This document shows, piece after piece, positions 23,774-32,311 of a DNA stretch of 41,047 nucleotides (positions are counted from its first letter, which is position 1; every line of letters begins with the position of its first letter). The position numbers and the translations under genes were made by a program. The notes beneath the pieces are model-generated. The model made no database searches. It was not told the DNA's origin and saw nothing but the letters and a program-made list of their open reading frames with translations. The DNA lies in NCBI GenBank assembly GCA_017538195.1, contig JAFYJH010000121.1, positions 1 through 41,047 on the forward strand, read 5' to 3'. The stretch comes from Prevotella sp. (GTDB lineage Bacteria; Bacteroidota; Bacteroidia; Bacteroidales; Bacteroidaceae).

Positions 23774-23853
23774 TTTACAGTTGAGAGTTGAGAGTTGAGA
23801 GTTTTTTTAACCTTTTAACCCTTTAACTCTTTAACCTTTTAACTTTTTAACCT
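23774..23853. repeat. Heptamer array TTGAGAG followed by TTTTAACC octamers
   Basis: TTTACAG then TTGAGAG three times (23774-23801), then about six TTTTAACC/CTTTAACT octamers to 23853. The second array runs into the MATE gene and encodes its last residues (KKVKKLKG, stop at 23831). TTGAGAG also forms the array inside the ABC permease at 39607. Confidence 0.8.
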
Positions 23854-25207
23854 TCTTCAAATACCACCACAGCATCGGAATCGTCATTGCAAACGAGGCG
23901 AAATCGCTCGCCGGCATCGAATACCAAACGCCGTCGAGACCCCAAAACATCGGGAAAGCGATGGCCATCGGCAACAGCATCAGCAACTGCCGCGAGAGCG
24001 ACAGGAAAATGCTGATTTTCACCTTTCCGATGCACTGGAAAAAGTTCGTGATGACGGCCTGCGAACCCACGACGAAGAACACAACCATATTGACGCGAAT
24101 GCCGCGTGACGAAAGGCGAATCAGCGTGTCGTCGGTCGTGAAAATTCGCGCAATCTGGCTCGGGAAAAGCATCGCAAGCAACCATCCGACCGCCAGAATC
24201 GTCGTCGCCGCCGCAATCGCCAACCAAAGACATTTCAACATTCGATCGTAGCGTTGTGCGCCGTAGTTGTAGCCCACGATGGGCTGCATTCCCTGCGTGA
24301 TTCCGATGACGAACATGAAAAACACCATCACCACCGAATTGGCTATCGAATAGGCTCCGACCGCCATGTCGCCGCCGTATCTGACGAACTGATTGTTCAT
24401 AAAAATCACGATGACGCACGAGGTCAAGTTCATCAAAAACGGCGAAATGCCAATCGAAATGATGTTCTTCACAAGGTCGCGCTTCAGCCGATAGATTCCA
24501 CGCTTCAGATGCAGCAATTCGCTCTTGTCGGAAAAGAGCCAAAGTTGCCAACAAAGCGCCATCGACTGACTCGCAATCGTCGCCAAAGCCGCACCTCGGA
24601 TGCCCCAACGAAGCCACCAAACAAAGGCGATGACAAGCAAAATATTCATCCCGACGGTGAACAGCGTGGCATACATCGCGTGGCGCGGCTTTCCGGCGGC
24701 CCGCAACACCGCGTTCATGCCGAAATACATGTGCGTAATCATGTTTCCGAGCAAAATCACCTGCATAAACTCGCGGGCGTAGGGTAGTGTTACGTCCGAC
24801 GCGCCGAAAAAGCGCAAAATCGGGTCGAGAAACAGCAGGCAAACCGCCATGAACACCGCTCCCACGATGAGGTTCAGCGTCACCGTGTTGCCAAGCAGCC
24901 GCTCCGCCGTCGCGTAGTCGCGCTGCCCAAGTTTCACGCTGATGCACGTCGAAGCACCCACGCCCACCGCCGCGCCGAAAGCCGCACTCAGGTTCATAAA
25001 CGGGAACGTGATGCCGAGGCCCGCAATCGCCTCCGCACCGACGACTTGCCCGATGAACGCGCGGTCGATGATGTTGTAGAGGCTCGAAGCCGTCATCGCC
25101 ACGATGGCCGGCATCGCGTATTGCAGCAGCAGTTTTCCGACCGGCTCCGTGCCGAGCGCGAGCGTCGCCTGATTATTTTGCGTATTGTTTTGAATATTTT
25201 TGTCCAT
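23831..25207 (-). CDS. MATE-family multidrug/Na+ efflux transporter
   Basis: 458 residues from ATG 25207; the frame continues upstream but a promoter box at 25217-25224 excludes longer starts. Twelve hydrophobic spans; family motifs include MPAIVAMTASSLYNIIDRAF, IGQVVGAEAIAGLGITFP and GITQGMQPIVGYNYGAQRYD. It is of the DinF/MepA-like MATE branch; substrate unknown. The C-terminus KKVKKLKG is encoded by repeat DNA. It is the first gene of the long minus-strand row. Confidence 0.93.
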   Translation of the reverse strand: MDKNIQNNTQNNQATLALGTEPVGKLLLQYAMPAIVAMTASSLYNIIDRAFIGQVVGAEAIAGLGITFPFMNLSAAFGAAVGVGASTCISVKLGQRDYATAERLLGNTVTLNLIVGAVFMAVCLLFLDPILRFFGASDVTLPYAREFMQVILLGNMITHMYFGMNAVLRAAGKPRHAMYATLFTVGMNILLVIAFVWWLRWGIRGAALATIASQSMALCWQLWLFSDKSELLHLKRGIYRLKRDLVKNIISIGISPFLMNLTSCVIVIFMNNQFVRYGGDMAVGAYSIANSVVMVFFMFVIGITQGMQPIVGYNYGAQRYDRMLKCLWLAIAAATTILAVGWLLAMLFPSQIARIFTTDDTLIRLSSRGIRVNMVVFFVVGSQAVITNFFQCIGKVKISIFLSLSRQLLMLLPMAIAFPMFWGLDGVWYSMPASDFASFAMTIPMLWWYLKKVKKLKG

Positions 25208-25216
25208 ACAGCCTTG

Positions 25217-25224
25217 CAAAGGTA
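25217..25224 (-). promoter_or_regulatory. TACCTTTG box before the MATE gene
   Basis: Exact TAnnTTTG on the minus strand, 9 nt before ATG 25207, implying a leader of only a few bases. It lies about 50 bp from the divergent glycogen promoter. Confidence 0.65.
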
Positions 25225-25272
25225 CAAAAAAATCGCGTAAAAGAGCGAAAAATGGAAATTTTTCGGAAAAAA

Positions 25273-25304
25273 TTTGGTGCAAACGCAAAAAATGTGTACT
25301 TTTG
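25273..25304 (+). promoter_or_regulatory. Promoter of the glycogen operon, TTTG-N20-TACTTTTG
   Basis: TTTG at 25273-25276 and TACTTTTG at 25297-25304, spaced 20 bp: a textbook Bacteroidota pair. Start codon at 25338 leaves a leader of about 30 nt. Confidence 0.8.
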
Positions 25305-25337
25305 GGGTGCTAATTAACAACCTAAATATAAAAATGT

Positions 25338-27377
25338 ATGAGTTATCTGCGATTTGAAAAAGCCTTGATGACAAATTTGCAGGATTCTCTGCCGAAGGAA
25401 CTGCTGCGGACCAACCGCTCGGGCGCGTATTCGTGTTCGACGATTGTCGATTGCAACATCCGCAAATATCACGGTTTGCTGGTGGTTCCCGTGCCTGAAC
25501 TCGACGACGAGAACCACGTCTTGCTCTCGTCGTTGGACTGCACGGTGGTGCAGCACGGGGCAGAGTTCAATCTGGGCCTGCACAAATATCAGGGCAACAA
25601 CTACAGTCCGAAGGGACACAAATACATTCGCGAGTTCGACTGCGACAAGGTTCCGACGACGATCTACCGCGTCGGAGGCGTGATTCTGAAGAAGGAATTT
25701 TTCTTCCAGAACTACGAAGACCGCATCCTGATTCGCTACACGCTGATGGACGCTCACTCGGCCACGACGCTGCGTTTTCGTCCGTTCTTGGCGTTCCGCA
25801 GCGTCCGCCAGTTCACCCACGAAAATTCGGTGGCTTCGCGCGAGTATCACGCCGTCGATAACGGCATCAAGACTTGTATGTACGCCGGTTATCCCGACCT
25901 CTACATGCAGTTCTCGAAGAAAAACGAGTTCATTTTCCAACCCGATTGGTATCGCGGCGTGGAATATCCGAAGGAGCAGGAGCGCGGCTATGCGTCGAAC
26001 GAGGATTTGTACGTGCCTGGCTACTTTGAAATGCCGATCAAGAAGGGCGAAAGCATCGTTTTTGCGGCTTCGACGAGCGAAATCCAGTCATCGAAACTGA
26101 AGAAACTCTTCGAGGAGGAATTGGGCTATCGGCAGCCGCGTGACAATTTCTATCATTGCCTCGTGAATGCGGCCCATCAATTCCACATGCGCGTCAGGCG
26201 CGAGGAGGGCGAAAAAGAGGTCTGGTCGTCGTCGCAAGATCCGAAAAAGACCTATTACTCCCTCGACGACCGCTATCTCTTGGCCGGTTATCCTTGGTTC
26301 AAGGCACGCGCCCGCGACACGTTCATCGCGTTGCCCGGACTGACGCTGAGCATTCAGGAGGACGACTATTTCGAACTTGTGATGAAGACGGCGGAACGCG
26401 GACTGCGCGAATTTATGAACGAAAAGCCGCTGACGGTGAAGATTTACGAAATCGAGAAGCCCGACGTGATGCTTTGGGCGGTTTGGGCGATTCAGCAATA
26501 CGCGAAAAAACTCGGAAAAGCCCGCTGCAAGGAACTTTACAGGGATTTGCTGCGCGACATCGTCACGTTCATCGAGAAAAACAAGCATCCGAACCTCACG
26601 CTTGAGGAAAACGGACTGCTCCACACGGAAGGTCGCGAAGTCGCCGTCACGTGGATGAATTCGACGGCCAACGGAAAGCCTGTCGTGCCGCGCACGGGCT
26701 ACATCGTCGAGTTCAATGCGCTGTGGTACAACGCCCTGCGATTCGTGGCCTCGCTTGCCCGCGACGACGAGGCTTCTGCCAAGAATGAAACCGAGCGAAA
26801 ACGCTTCGCAAAAGACGCTGAACACCTCGAAGCCCTCGCCGAGAAATGCAAACAATCGTTCTTAGAAACTTTCTTGAACGAATACGGCTATCTGCTTGAT
26901 TACGTGGATGGTAACACGATGGACTGGAGCGTCCGTCCGAATATGATTTTCGCCGTTGCGCTCGACTATTCGCCACTGAATCAGCAGCAGATGAAGGGCG
27001 TGCTCGACGTTTGCACACGCGAACTGCTCACCCCGAAGGGCTTGCGCTCGTTGTCGCCGAAAAGTGGCGGCTACAACCCGATTTACGTCGGTCCGCAGAC
27101 GCAGCGCGACTACGCCTACCATCAGGGCACGGCGTGGCCTTGGCTCGGCGGCTTTTATATGGAAGCCTGCCTGAAACTCTACAAGCGCACGCGCCTGAGT
27201 TTCATCGAGCGGCAGATGGTCGGCTACGAGGACGAAATGGCCTACCACTGCTTGGGTTCCATCTCTGAACTTTTCGACGGCAATCCGCCTTTCCACGGGC
27301 GAGGAGCCATGTCGTTTGCGATGAATGTCGCGGAAATTCTGCGCACGCTCGAACTGCTTGAACGCTATAAATATTAA
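25338..27377 (+). CDS. Glycogen debranching enzyme (GH133 amylo-alpha-1,6-glucosidase type)
   Basis: 679 residues. N-terminal domain of the bacterial/archaeal glycogen-debranching type (RTNRSGAYSCSTIVDCNIRK, then YHGLLVVPVPE) to about 250, then an (alpha/alpha)6 barrel with WFKARARDTFIALPGLTLS, PRTGYIVEFNALWYNALRF, LLTPKGLRSLSPKSGGY, YHQGTAWPWLGGFYMEA. It cleaves alpha-1,6 branches of glycogen. It heads a three-gene plus-strand operon with a glycosyltransferase and a GH57 enzyme, a classic Bacteroidales storage-polysaccharide set. The product is probably cytoplasmic, with no signal peptide. Confidence 0.93.
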   Translation: MSYLRFEKALMTNLQDSLPKELLRTNRSGAYSCSTIVDCNIRKYHGLLVVPVPELDDENHVLLSSLDCTVVQHGAEFNLGLHKYQGNNYSPKGHKYIREFDCDKVPTTIYRVGGVILKKEFFFQNYEDRILIRYTLMDAHSATTLRFRPFLAFRSVRQFTHENSVASREYHAVDNGIKTCMYAGYPDLYMQFSKKNEFIFQPDWYRGVEYPKEQERGYASNEDLYVPGYFEMPIKKGESIVFAASTSEIQSSKLKKLFEEELGYRQPRDNFYHCLVNAAHQFHMRVRREEGEKEVWSSSQDPKKTYYSLDDRYLLAGYPWFKARARDTFIALPGLTLSIQEDDYFELVMKTAERGLREFMNEKPLTVKIYEIEKPDVMLWAVWAIQQYAKKLGKARCKELYRDLLRDIVTFIEKNKHPNLTLEENGLLHTEGREVAVTWMNSTANGKPVVPRTGYIVEFNALWYNALRFVASLARDDEASAKNETERKRFAKDAEHLEALAEKCKQSFLETFLNEYGYLLDYVDGNTMDWSVRPNMIFAVALDYSPLNQQQMKGVLDVCTRELLTPKGLRSLSPKSGGYNPIYVGPQTQRDYAYHQGTAWPWLGGFYMEACLKLYKRTRLSFIERQMVGYEDEMAYHCLGSISELFDGNPPFHGRGAMSFAMNVAEILRTLELLERYKY

Positions 27378-27380
27378 ATA

Positions 27381-27386
27381 AGGAGG
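27381..27386 (+). promoter_or_regulatory. Perfect Shine-Dalgarno AGGAGG before the glycosyltransferase
   Basis: AGGAGG with a 7-nt spacer to ATG 27394. Strong SD sites are rare in Bacteroidota and most genes here have AT-rich leaders without one, so it stands out and fixes the start. Confidence 0.75.
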
Positions 27387-27393
27387 AGAAGCT

Positions 27394-28665
27394 ATGAAAG
27401 TTTTAATGTTTGGATGGGAGTATCCTCCTCACGTTTTCGGCGGATTGGCGACGGCCAACTACGGCATTTCGCAGGGACTTCACGCGCAGGGCGACATCGA
27501 AACGGTGCTCTGTCTGCCGCATCCCTTCGGCGACGAAGACCGCTCGGCCTGTAAAATCGTGGCGATGAACGCCGTGCCGATTGCGTGGCGCGATGTCAGC
27601 CACGACTACGTGCAGCAGCGCGTCGGCAGCATCATGTCGCCCGACGATTATTTCCGCTATCGCGACCATATCTACGCCGATTTCAACTACATGCACGTCA
27701 ATGACCTCGGCGCAATGGAGTTCGCAGGCGGCTATCCGGGCAATCTGCACGAGGAAATCAACAATTATTCGATTATCGCAGGCGTTGTGGCGCGCACGGA
27801 GGAGTTCGACATCATCCACGCCCACGACTGGCTGACCTATCCCGCCGGCATCCACGCGAAAAACGTCAGCGGAAAACCGCTCTGCATCCACGTTCACGCC
27901 ACGGATTTCGACCGCTCGCGTGGAAAAGTGAATCCGACGGTCTATTCCATCGAGAAAAACGGCATGGACAACGCCGACTGCATCATGTGTGTGTCGGAAC
28001 TGACGCGCCAGACCGTCATCCACCAGTATCATCAGGATCCGCGCAAGTGCTACACGGTGCACAACGCCGTCTATCCGCTTGCACAGGAACTTCAAGACAT
28101 TCCGCGTCCCGACCACACGGGCAAGGAGAAGGTCGTCACGTTCCTCGGTCGAATCACGATGCAGAAAGGTCCCGAATACTTCGTCGAGGCTGCCAATATG
28201 GTGCTTCACCGCACGCGAAACGTCCGTTTCTGCTTCGCAGGTTCTGGCGACATGATGGAGCAGATGATCTATCTCGCTGCCGAGCGTGGCATCGCCGACC
28301 GCTTCCATTTCCCCGGTTTTATGCGTGGGAAACAGGTCTATGAGTGCCTGAAAGACTCCGATGTCTATGTGATGCCGTCGGTCAGCGAGCCGTTTGGCAT
28401 CTCGCCGCTCGAAGCCATGCAGTGCGGTACGCCGACGATCATCTCGAAGCAGTCGGGATGCGCCGAAATCCTGCACAACTGCATCAAGGTCGATTACTGG
28501 GACATCCACGCGATGGCCGACGCCATCTATTCGATTTGCGTCAATGAGTCGCTGTTCAAATTCCTTCAGGAAGAGGGCAAGCGCGAGGTCGATCAGATCA
28601 CTTGGGAGAAGGTCGGCAAGTGGATTCACACGCTGTACCGTCGCACCCTCGGCTGGACAGAATAA
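27394..28665 (+). CDS. Glycogen-synthase-like glycosyltransferase (GT4/GT5 type)
   Basis: 423 residues, GT-B fold. N-terminal nucleotide-sugar loop KVLMFGWEYPPHVFGGLATA, DIIHAHDWLTYPAGI mid-domain, then VVTFLGRITMQKGPEYFVEA and PSVSEPFGISPLEAMQCG with the catalytic Glu pair. In this operon it most likely elongates glycogen from a nucleotide-glucose donor, as does the usual Bacteroidales glycogen synthase; donor choice is not visible. It follows the debranching enzyme by 16 bp. Confidence 0.9.
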   Translation: MKVLMFGWEYPPHVFGGLATANYGISQGLHAQGDIETVLCLPHPFGDEDRSACKIVAMNAVPIAWRDVSHDYVQQRVGSIMSPDDYFRYRDHIYADFNYMHVNDLGAMEFAGGYPGNLHEEINNYSIIAGVVARTEEFDIIHAHDWLTYPAGIHAKNVSGKPLCIHVHATDFDRSRGKVNPTVYSIEKNGMDNADCIMCVSELTRQTVIHQYHQDPRKCYTVHNAVYPLAQELQDIPRPDHTGKEKVVTFLGRITMQKGPEYFVEAANMVLHRTRNVRFCFAGSGDMMEQMIYLAAERGIADRFHFPGFMRGKQVYECLKDSDVYVMPSVSEPFGISPLEAMQCGTPTIISKQSGCAEILHNCIKVDYWDIHAMADAIYSICVNESLFKFLQEEGKREVDQITWEKVGKWIHTLYRRTLGWTE

Positions 28666-28722
28666 ATTGAAAAATGAATAAATTGAAAAATAAATTGTAA
28701 ATTGTAAATAGTCAAATTGTCA
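28666..28722. repeat. A/T-rich 7-8 bp tandem units before the GH57 gene
   Basis: AAATTGAAAAATGAAT-type units, then AAATTGT, AAATTGT, AAATAGT, CAAATTGT up to the ATG at 28726. Part of the scattered short-unit repeat family; low complexity makes the unit borders less certain. Confidence 0.55.
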
Positions 28723-28725
28723 ATT

Positions 28726-30120
28726 ATGAAAACGATCTGTTTATATTTCGAGATTCATCAGATTATCCATCTGAAACGCTACCGTTTTTTCGACATCGGT
28801 AGAGACCATTATTACTACGACGACTACGAAAACGAGCGCAGCATCAGCGACATCGCCGAGCGGTCGTATATGCCGGCGCTGAACACGCTCCACGAGATGA
28901 TCAAGGAGAACGGCAAGTATTTCAAAGTGGCGTTCTCGCTCTCTGGCGTGGGCATCGAACAGTTGGAAATGCACGCTCCGCAGGTGCTTGAGAAGTTGCA
29001 GGAAATGAACGAGACGGGCTGCGTCGAATTCCTCGCCGAACCCTATTCTCACGGCCTTTCCTCGCTCATCAACGAGGAGAGTTTCAAGGCCGACGTGAAG
29101 AAGCAGATGGCGAAAATGAAGGAATATTTCGGTCAGACGCCGAAAGTCCTGCGCAATTCGTCGCTGATTTACTCCGACGACATCGGCCTCATCGCCTCGC
29201 AGATGGGCTTCAAGGGAATGCTCACCGAGGGCGCGAAGCACGTGCTCGGATGGAAGTCGCCGCACTACATCTACCATTGCGCCCTTGCGCCGAACTTGAA
29301 GTTGCTGTTGCGCGACGTGAAACTGTCAGACGACATTTCGCTGCGCTTCAACAACCCCGAATGGGAAGGCTATCCGCTCTTCGCCGACAACTACGTGAAC
29401 GAAATCGCGTCGCATCCCGAAGCCAGCCAAATCATCAACATTTTCATGGAACTTTCCGCGCTCGGCATCGCTCAGCCGCTGTCGTCGAACATTCTGGAAT
29501 TTTTGCGGGCGATTCCGGCCTGTGCGAAGGCGAAAAACATCACGTTCTCGACCCCGACCGAGATTTACATGAAGACCAAGAGCGTCGGTGCGCTCGACGT
29601 GCCCGACACGCTGTCGTGGGTCGATGAGGAGCGCGATGTCAGCTGCTGGCTCGGCAATCCGATGCAGCGCGAGGCATTCCAGAAACTCTATGGCGTGGCC
29701 GACCGCGTGCGCATTGCCAACGACCCGAAAATCAACCTCGACTGGGACTATTTGCAGGCCGCCGACAACTTCCGTTTCATGACGACGAAGCCGTCGAATG
29801 TCGGGCTCGACCGAGGCATTTACAGTTCGCCCTTCGATGCGTTCACGAACTACATGAACATCCTCGGCGACTTCCTGAACCGCGTCAATCGGCTCTATCC
29901 CGAGGAAATCGACAACGAGCAACTCGAGTCGCTGCTGACCACGATTCGCAACCAGAGCGACGAAATCGAGCGCAAGGACAAGGAAATCACGCGACTTCGT
30001 GCGATGATTGACAAATTTGAGTCGAAAAAGGGTGGTGAAACTGCCGAAAAACCTCAGAAGAAAGCCGCCGCAGCGCGTCCGAAACCTGCTGCGAAGAAAA
30101 AAGCCGCGCCTGAAAAGTAA
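28726..30120 (+). CDS. Glycoside hydrolase family 57 alpha-amylase-type enzyme
   Basis: 464 residues from ATG 28726 (an in-frame TTG at 28717 is not needed). GH57 conserved regions: FEIHQIIH near the start, GCVEFLAEPYSHGLSS, MLTEGAKHVLGW with the probable nucleophile Glu168, and LSDDISLRFN with the acid/base Asp at 202 or 203. It should hydrolyse or transfer alpha-glucan chains, with the debranching enzyme and the synthase encoded upstream. From about residue 405 there is a coiled coil and then a Lys/Ala/Pro-rich tail (KKAAAARPKPAAKKKAAP), which is unusual for the family. A terminator follows. Confidence 0.93.
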   Translation: MKTICLYFEIHQIIHLKRYRFFDIGRDHYYYDDYENERSISDIAERSYMPALNTLHEMIKENGKYFKVAFSLSGVGIEQLEMHAPQVLEKLQEMNETGCVEFLAEPYSHGLSSLINEESFKADVKKQMAKMKEYFGQTPKVLRNSSLIYSDDIGLIASQMGFKGMLTEGAKHVLGWKSPHYIYHCALAPNLKLLLRDVKLSDDISLRFNNPEWEGYPLFADNYVNEIASHPEASQIINIFMELSALGIAQPLSSNILEFLRAIPACAKAKNITFSTPTEIYMKTKSVGALDVPDTLSWVDEERDVSCWLGNPMQREAFQKLYGVADRVRIANDPKINLDWDYLQAADNFRFMTTKPSNVGLDRGIYSSPFDAFTNYMNILGDFLNRVNRLYPEEIDNEQLESLLTTIRNQSDEIERKDKEITRLRAMIDKFESKKGGETAEKPQKKAAAARPKPAAKKKAAPEK

Positions 30121-30148
30121 TCGGGTGCGGTTGGGTCATATTTAAATT

Positions 30149-30174
30149 AAAGGGCGACTTGAGAATCGCCCTTT
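30149..30174. terminator. Terminator between GH57 and the convergent barrel gene
   Basis: AAAGGGCGA (30149-30157) pairs with TCGCCCTTT (30166-30174), loop of 8. A/T-rich flanks on both sides allow it to act on both strands. Confidence 0.85.
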
Positions 30175-30199
30175 AATAAATGCTTGTGGAAGTAACTTC

Positions 30200-30796
30200 T
30201 TAGAAGTTGAAATTGACGAAAAGGCCAATGTGGCTGATGCGGCGACTTCCATCGAGGTAGATGTCGTCCTTGTGTTTCATGTCCGTCAGGCTGAACTGAT
30301 ATTCTGCGCCAACTCGCCAGTGCTTCGCCAACTGATAGGCGACGCTGGGTTGCAGTCCGATGGAAAACGGTTTACATTTCTTTATTTCGTTCCGCGGATT
30401 CTGTGGATTTGCGTTAATATAATATGTGTCGTTTCCAACGCAGAACGAGAACACAGGACCAAGTCCAACCGTCCACGAATTTTTGCCGTTGCCGATGTGA
30501 TACTGCGCAATGACAGGAACATCAATGAACTTGAAATGGTCGTCGTCAGCACCATCTTTCGATGATTTGAACGTGTTTTCACTCACTTCCCGATAAGCCA
30601 CGCCCGGCATCACCGACCAATCTTCGGAAAAATAGACATTCAGCCCGTAGCCGAGTTTGAACATCGCTCCTTTTTCAGAATCGTTACCTTCGGAATGGGT
30701 GAAAAGTCCACCTCCGACATAGACATTGTGTTCCAACGTTTGTGCTTGGGCACTGAGCGTCACCAACACGAATAAACTCAACAAAATTTTCTTCAT
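30200..30796 (-). CDS. Outer membrane beta-barrel protein
   Basis: 198 residues with a signal peptide (MKKILLSLFVLVTLSAQAQ) and eight or so predicted amphipathic strands, ending with a terminal aromatic strand SHIGLFVNFNF. Pattern resembles the PF13568/porin-family barrels (FKLGYGLNVYFSEDWSVMPG, FIDVPVIAQYHIGNG). No specific function. Single gene with its own TTG-N20-TACCTTTG promoter and a terminator shared with GH57. Confidence 0.85.
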   Translation of the reverse strand: MKKILLSLFVLVTLSAQAQTLEHNVYVGGGLFTHSEGNDSEKGAMFKLGYGLNVYFSEDWSVMPGVAYREVSENTFKSSKDGADDDHFKFIDVPVIAQYHIGNGKNSWTVGLGPVFSFCVGNDTYYINANPQNPRNEIKKCKPFSIGLQPSVAYQLAKHWRVGAEYQFSLTDMKHKDDIYLDGSRRISHIGLFVNFNF

Positions 30797-30826
30797 AAAT
30801 AATTCTTTTTAAAGTTAATGACGCGA

Positions 30827-30857
30827 CAAAGGTAGCGATTTTTCCCCTATAAACCAA
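30827..30857 (-). promoter_or_regulatory. Promoter of the barrel gene, TTG-N20-TACCTTTG
   Basis: TACCTTTG at 30827-30834 and TTG at 30855-30857 on the minus strand, 20 bp apart; leader about 25 nt to ATG 30796. Confidence 0.75.
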
Positions 30858-30872
30858 CGAATTTGACAAAAA

Positions 30873-31484
30873 TTAAGAATTTTCCTGTAAAACTTGTCGG
30901 TTGATTTCGTCGATGTAGTTCAAGACTTCGTCGCGTCCGATTTTTTTCTCGGAACTCGTGATAAAGTGGGGCGGAAGTTCCTCCCATTCGTCTTTCAGCC
31001 GCTCGAGCCACGCCTCCACATTCGCCTGCGCACGGACGGGACCGACTTTGTCGGCCTTCGTGAAAACGATGCTGAACGGGATGCCCGACTCGCCAAGCCA
31101 CGTGATGAAATCGCGGTCGATGGCCTGCTGCTCGTGGCGGATGTCAATCAAGACAAAGACATTCACGAGCTGTTCGCGCTGAAGAATGTAGCCGCGAATC
31201 ATGTTTTCGAGTTTCTGCCGTTCGTTTTTCGAGCGTTTCGCGAAGCCGTAGCCCGGCAAATCGACGATATACCACTCGTTATTGACGATGAAATGGTTGA
31301 TGAGCAACGTTTTTCCTGGCGTCGCCGACGTCTTGGCAAGACCCTTGTGGTTGCAGAGCATATTGATGAGGCTCGATTTTCCGACATTCGAGCGCCCGAT
31401 GAAGGCATATTCGGGTTTGTTGTCTTTCGGGCAGAGGTTTACGTGCGGTGCCGAAAGTGTAAAAGCAGCTTTTTTGATTTCCAT
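30873..31484 (-). CDS. engB: Ribosome biogenesis GTPase EngB/YihA
   Basis: 203 residues from ATG 31484, the usual length; an upstream ATG at 31508 overlaps the preceding gene and is not preferred. GTPase motifs: G1 [13 protein letters not shown]3 DLPGYGFA, G4 TKAD, with a G2 Thr in TSATPGKT. It acts in 50S ribosome assembly and is essential in most bacteria. It starts 10 bp after the stop of a PIN-toxin gene and has no separate TAnnTTTG box that I could find, so it may depend on the toxin-antitoxin promoter at 32231. Confidence 0.96.
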   Translation of the reverse strand: MEIKKAAFTLSAPHVNLCPKDNKPEYAFIGRSNVGKSSLINMLCNHKGLAKTSATPGKTLLINHFIVNNEWYIVDLPGYGFAKRSKNERQKLENMIRGYILQREQLVNVFVLIDIRHEQQAIDRDFITWLGESGIPFSIVFTKADKVGPVRAQANVEAWLERLKDEWEELPPHFITSSEKKIGRDEVLNYIDEINRQVLQENS

Positions 31485-31494
31485 GATACCTTTC

Positions 31495-31956
31495 TTATAA
31501 TTTGACATCTGCCTCAGCCTCTCGAATATTCACAAACTCAAAATTCGGGTTTTCCAACAAGTCATAAACCTTCTTGGCTTCAGCGTCTGCCGAAACAAAG
31601 GCAAAAACCTCCGGGTCGGCACTTGCCTGTGCAAACATCTTCGTGTCGTTGGGAATGATGACGCGAGGCTGAATCACCGCTCCACGCTCTTGCTTCACAT
31701 GAATAATTCTGCGCATAAACTCCGCAGCCACCTCTGCATGTCCATAAACGAATGGCACGTACTGCAAATACCGCGTGGGCAAAAAGCGCAAATCGCCCTT
31801 TACGCCATATTCAGCCAAGGCAATGGTGGAAACTTTGCAGGTGACGCCGTTGGTAATGTATTTCTTGAAAAAATCCAATGCCACGCGATGAAGCATCTCG
31901 TCGGGATTCATCAGCCGAATCAAAAAACCGCTATCTAAGAGAACAGCCTTTGCCAT
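31495..31956 (-). CDS. PIN-domain protein, probable VapC-like toxin
   Basis: 153 residues from ATG 31956; ATG 31962 overlaps the previous stop as ATGA and would couple translation. Acidic residues placed as in PIN nucleases: [11 protein letters not shown] (first Asp), TIALAEYGV (Glu), then NDTKMFAQA and [14 protein letters not shown] toxins cut tRNA or rRNA. The preceding 81-residue gene is in the antitoxin position. The longer frame reaching 32121 overlaps that gene and is not used. Confidence 0.8.
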   Translation of the reverse strand: MAKAVLLDSGFLIRLMNPDEMLHRVALDFFKKYITNGVTCKVSTIALAEYGVKGDLRFLPTRYLQYVPFVYGHAEVAAEFMRRIIHVKQERGAVIQPRVIIPNDTKMFAQASADPEVFAFVSADAEAKKVYDLLENPNFEFVNIREAEADVKL

Positions 31957-31958
31957 AG

Positions 31959-32204
31959 TCATCCCCTCAGTTCGCGAACCCATTGGTCGGCATCCCGAAC
32001 TCCCTTCCAAGCAGGGGCTGACAAATGGATAAGATTCTCCATATAGTCGTCGTCGAAAGACGCACTTCTGCGAGATGCCGCCATCTGTGAAAACAACATT
32101 TCCACCTGAAGCTGCACCCACGCATCCTCGTCCATCCCTTCTGCAATGGCTGGCCTCACCATTTCCATCACAGCATCGTCAATCGCTATATTATACTTGC
32201 ACAT
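31959..32204 (-). CDS. Putative antitoxin of the PIN pair
   Basis: 81 residues from ATG 32204 (MCKYNIAIDDAVMEMVRPAI...WVQLQVEMLFSQMAA). Mostly helical and acidic; no clear helix-turn-helix or ribbon-helix-helix signature, so the call rests on size, order and tight coupling to the PIN gene. The N-terminal CKYNIAIDD could form a short strand for dimeric DNA binding. It has a strong promoter 27 bp upstream of the ATG. Confidence 0.65.
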   Translation of the reverse strand: MCKYNIAIDDAVMEMVRPAIAEGMDEDAWVQLQVEMLFSQMAASRRSASFDDDYMENLIHLSAPAWKGVRDADQWVRELRG

Positions 32205-32230
32205 CGTTTCAACAAATTGATTTCCGATTG

Positions 32231-32262
32231 CAAAGGTAAAAAATAATTCCGACACAAGCAAA
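32231..32262 (-). promoter_or_regulatory. Promoter of the PIN module, TTTG-N20-TACCTTTG
   Basis: TACCTTTG at 32231-32238 and TTTG at 32259-32262 on the minus strand, spaced 20 bp. It reads into antitoxin, PIN gene and engB. Confidence 0.8.
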
Positions 32263-32299
32263 AAAATCGGAGTTTTTTCGTTTTCTGAAAAAAAATGCG

Positions 32300-32307
32300 T
32301 AATTTTG
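32300..32307 (+). promoter_or_regulatory. TAATTTTG box upstream of the structured leader of the type III system
   Basis: Fits TAnnTTTG; -33 element weak. The expected start near 32312 precedes the whole folded region and lies 280 nt before the mod ATG. Confidence 0.55.
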
Positions 32308-32311
32308 CATC

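Noticed and set aside
31957-32121. N-terminal extension of the PIN protein to 32121
   Set aside because: It overlaps the antitoxin gene in another frame and lacks family similarity; ATG 31956 or 31962 begins exactly at the PIN fold.
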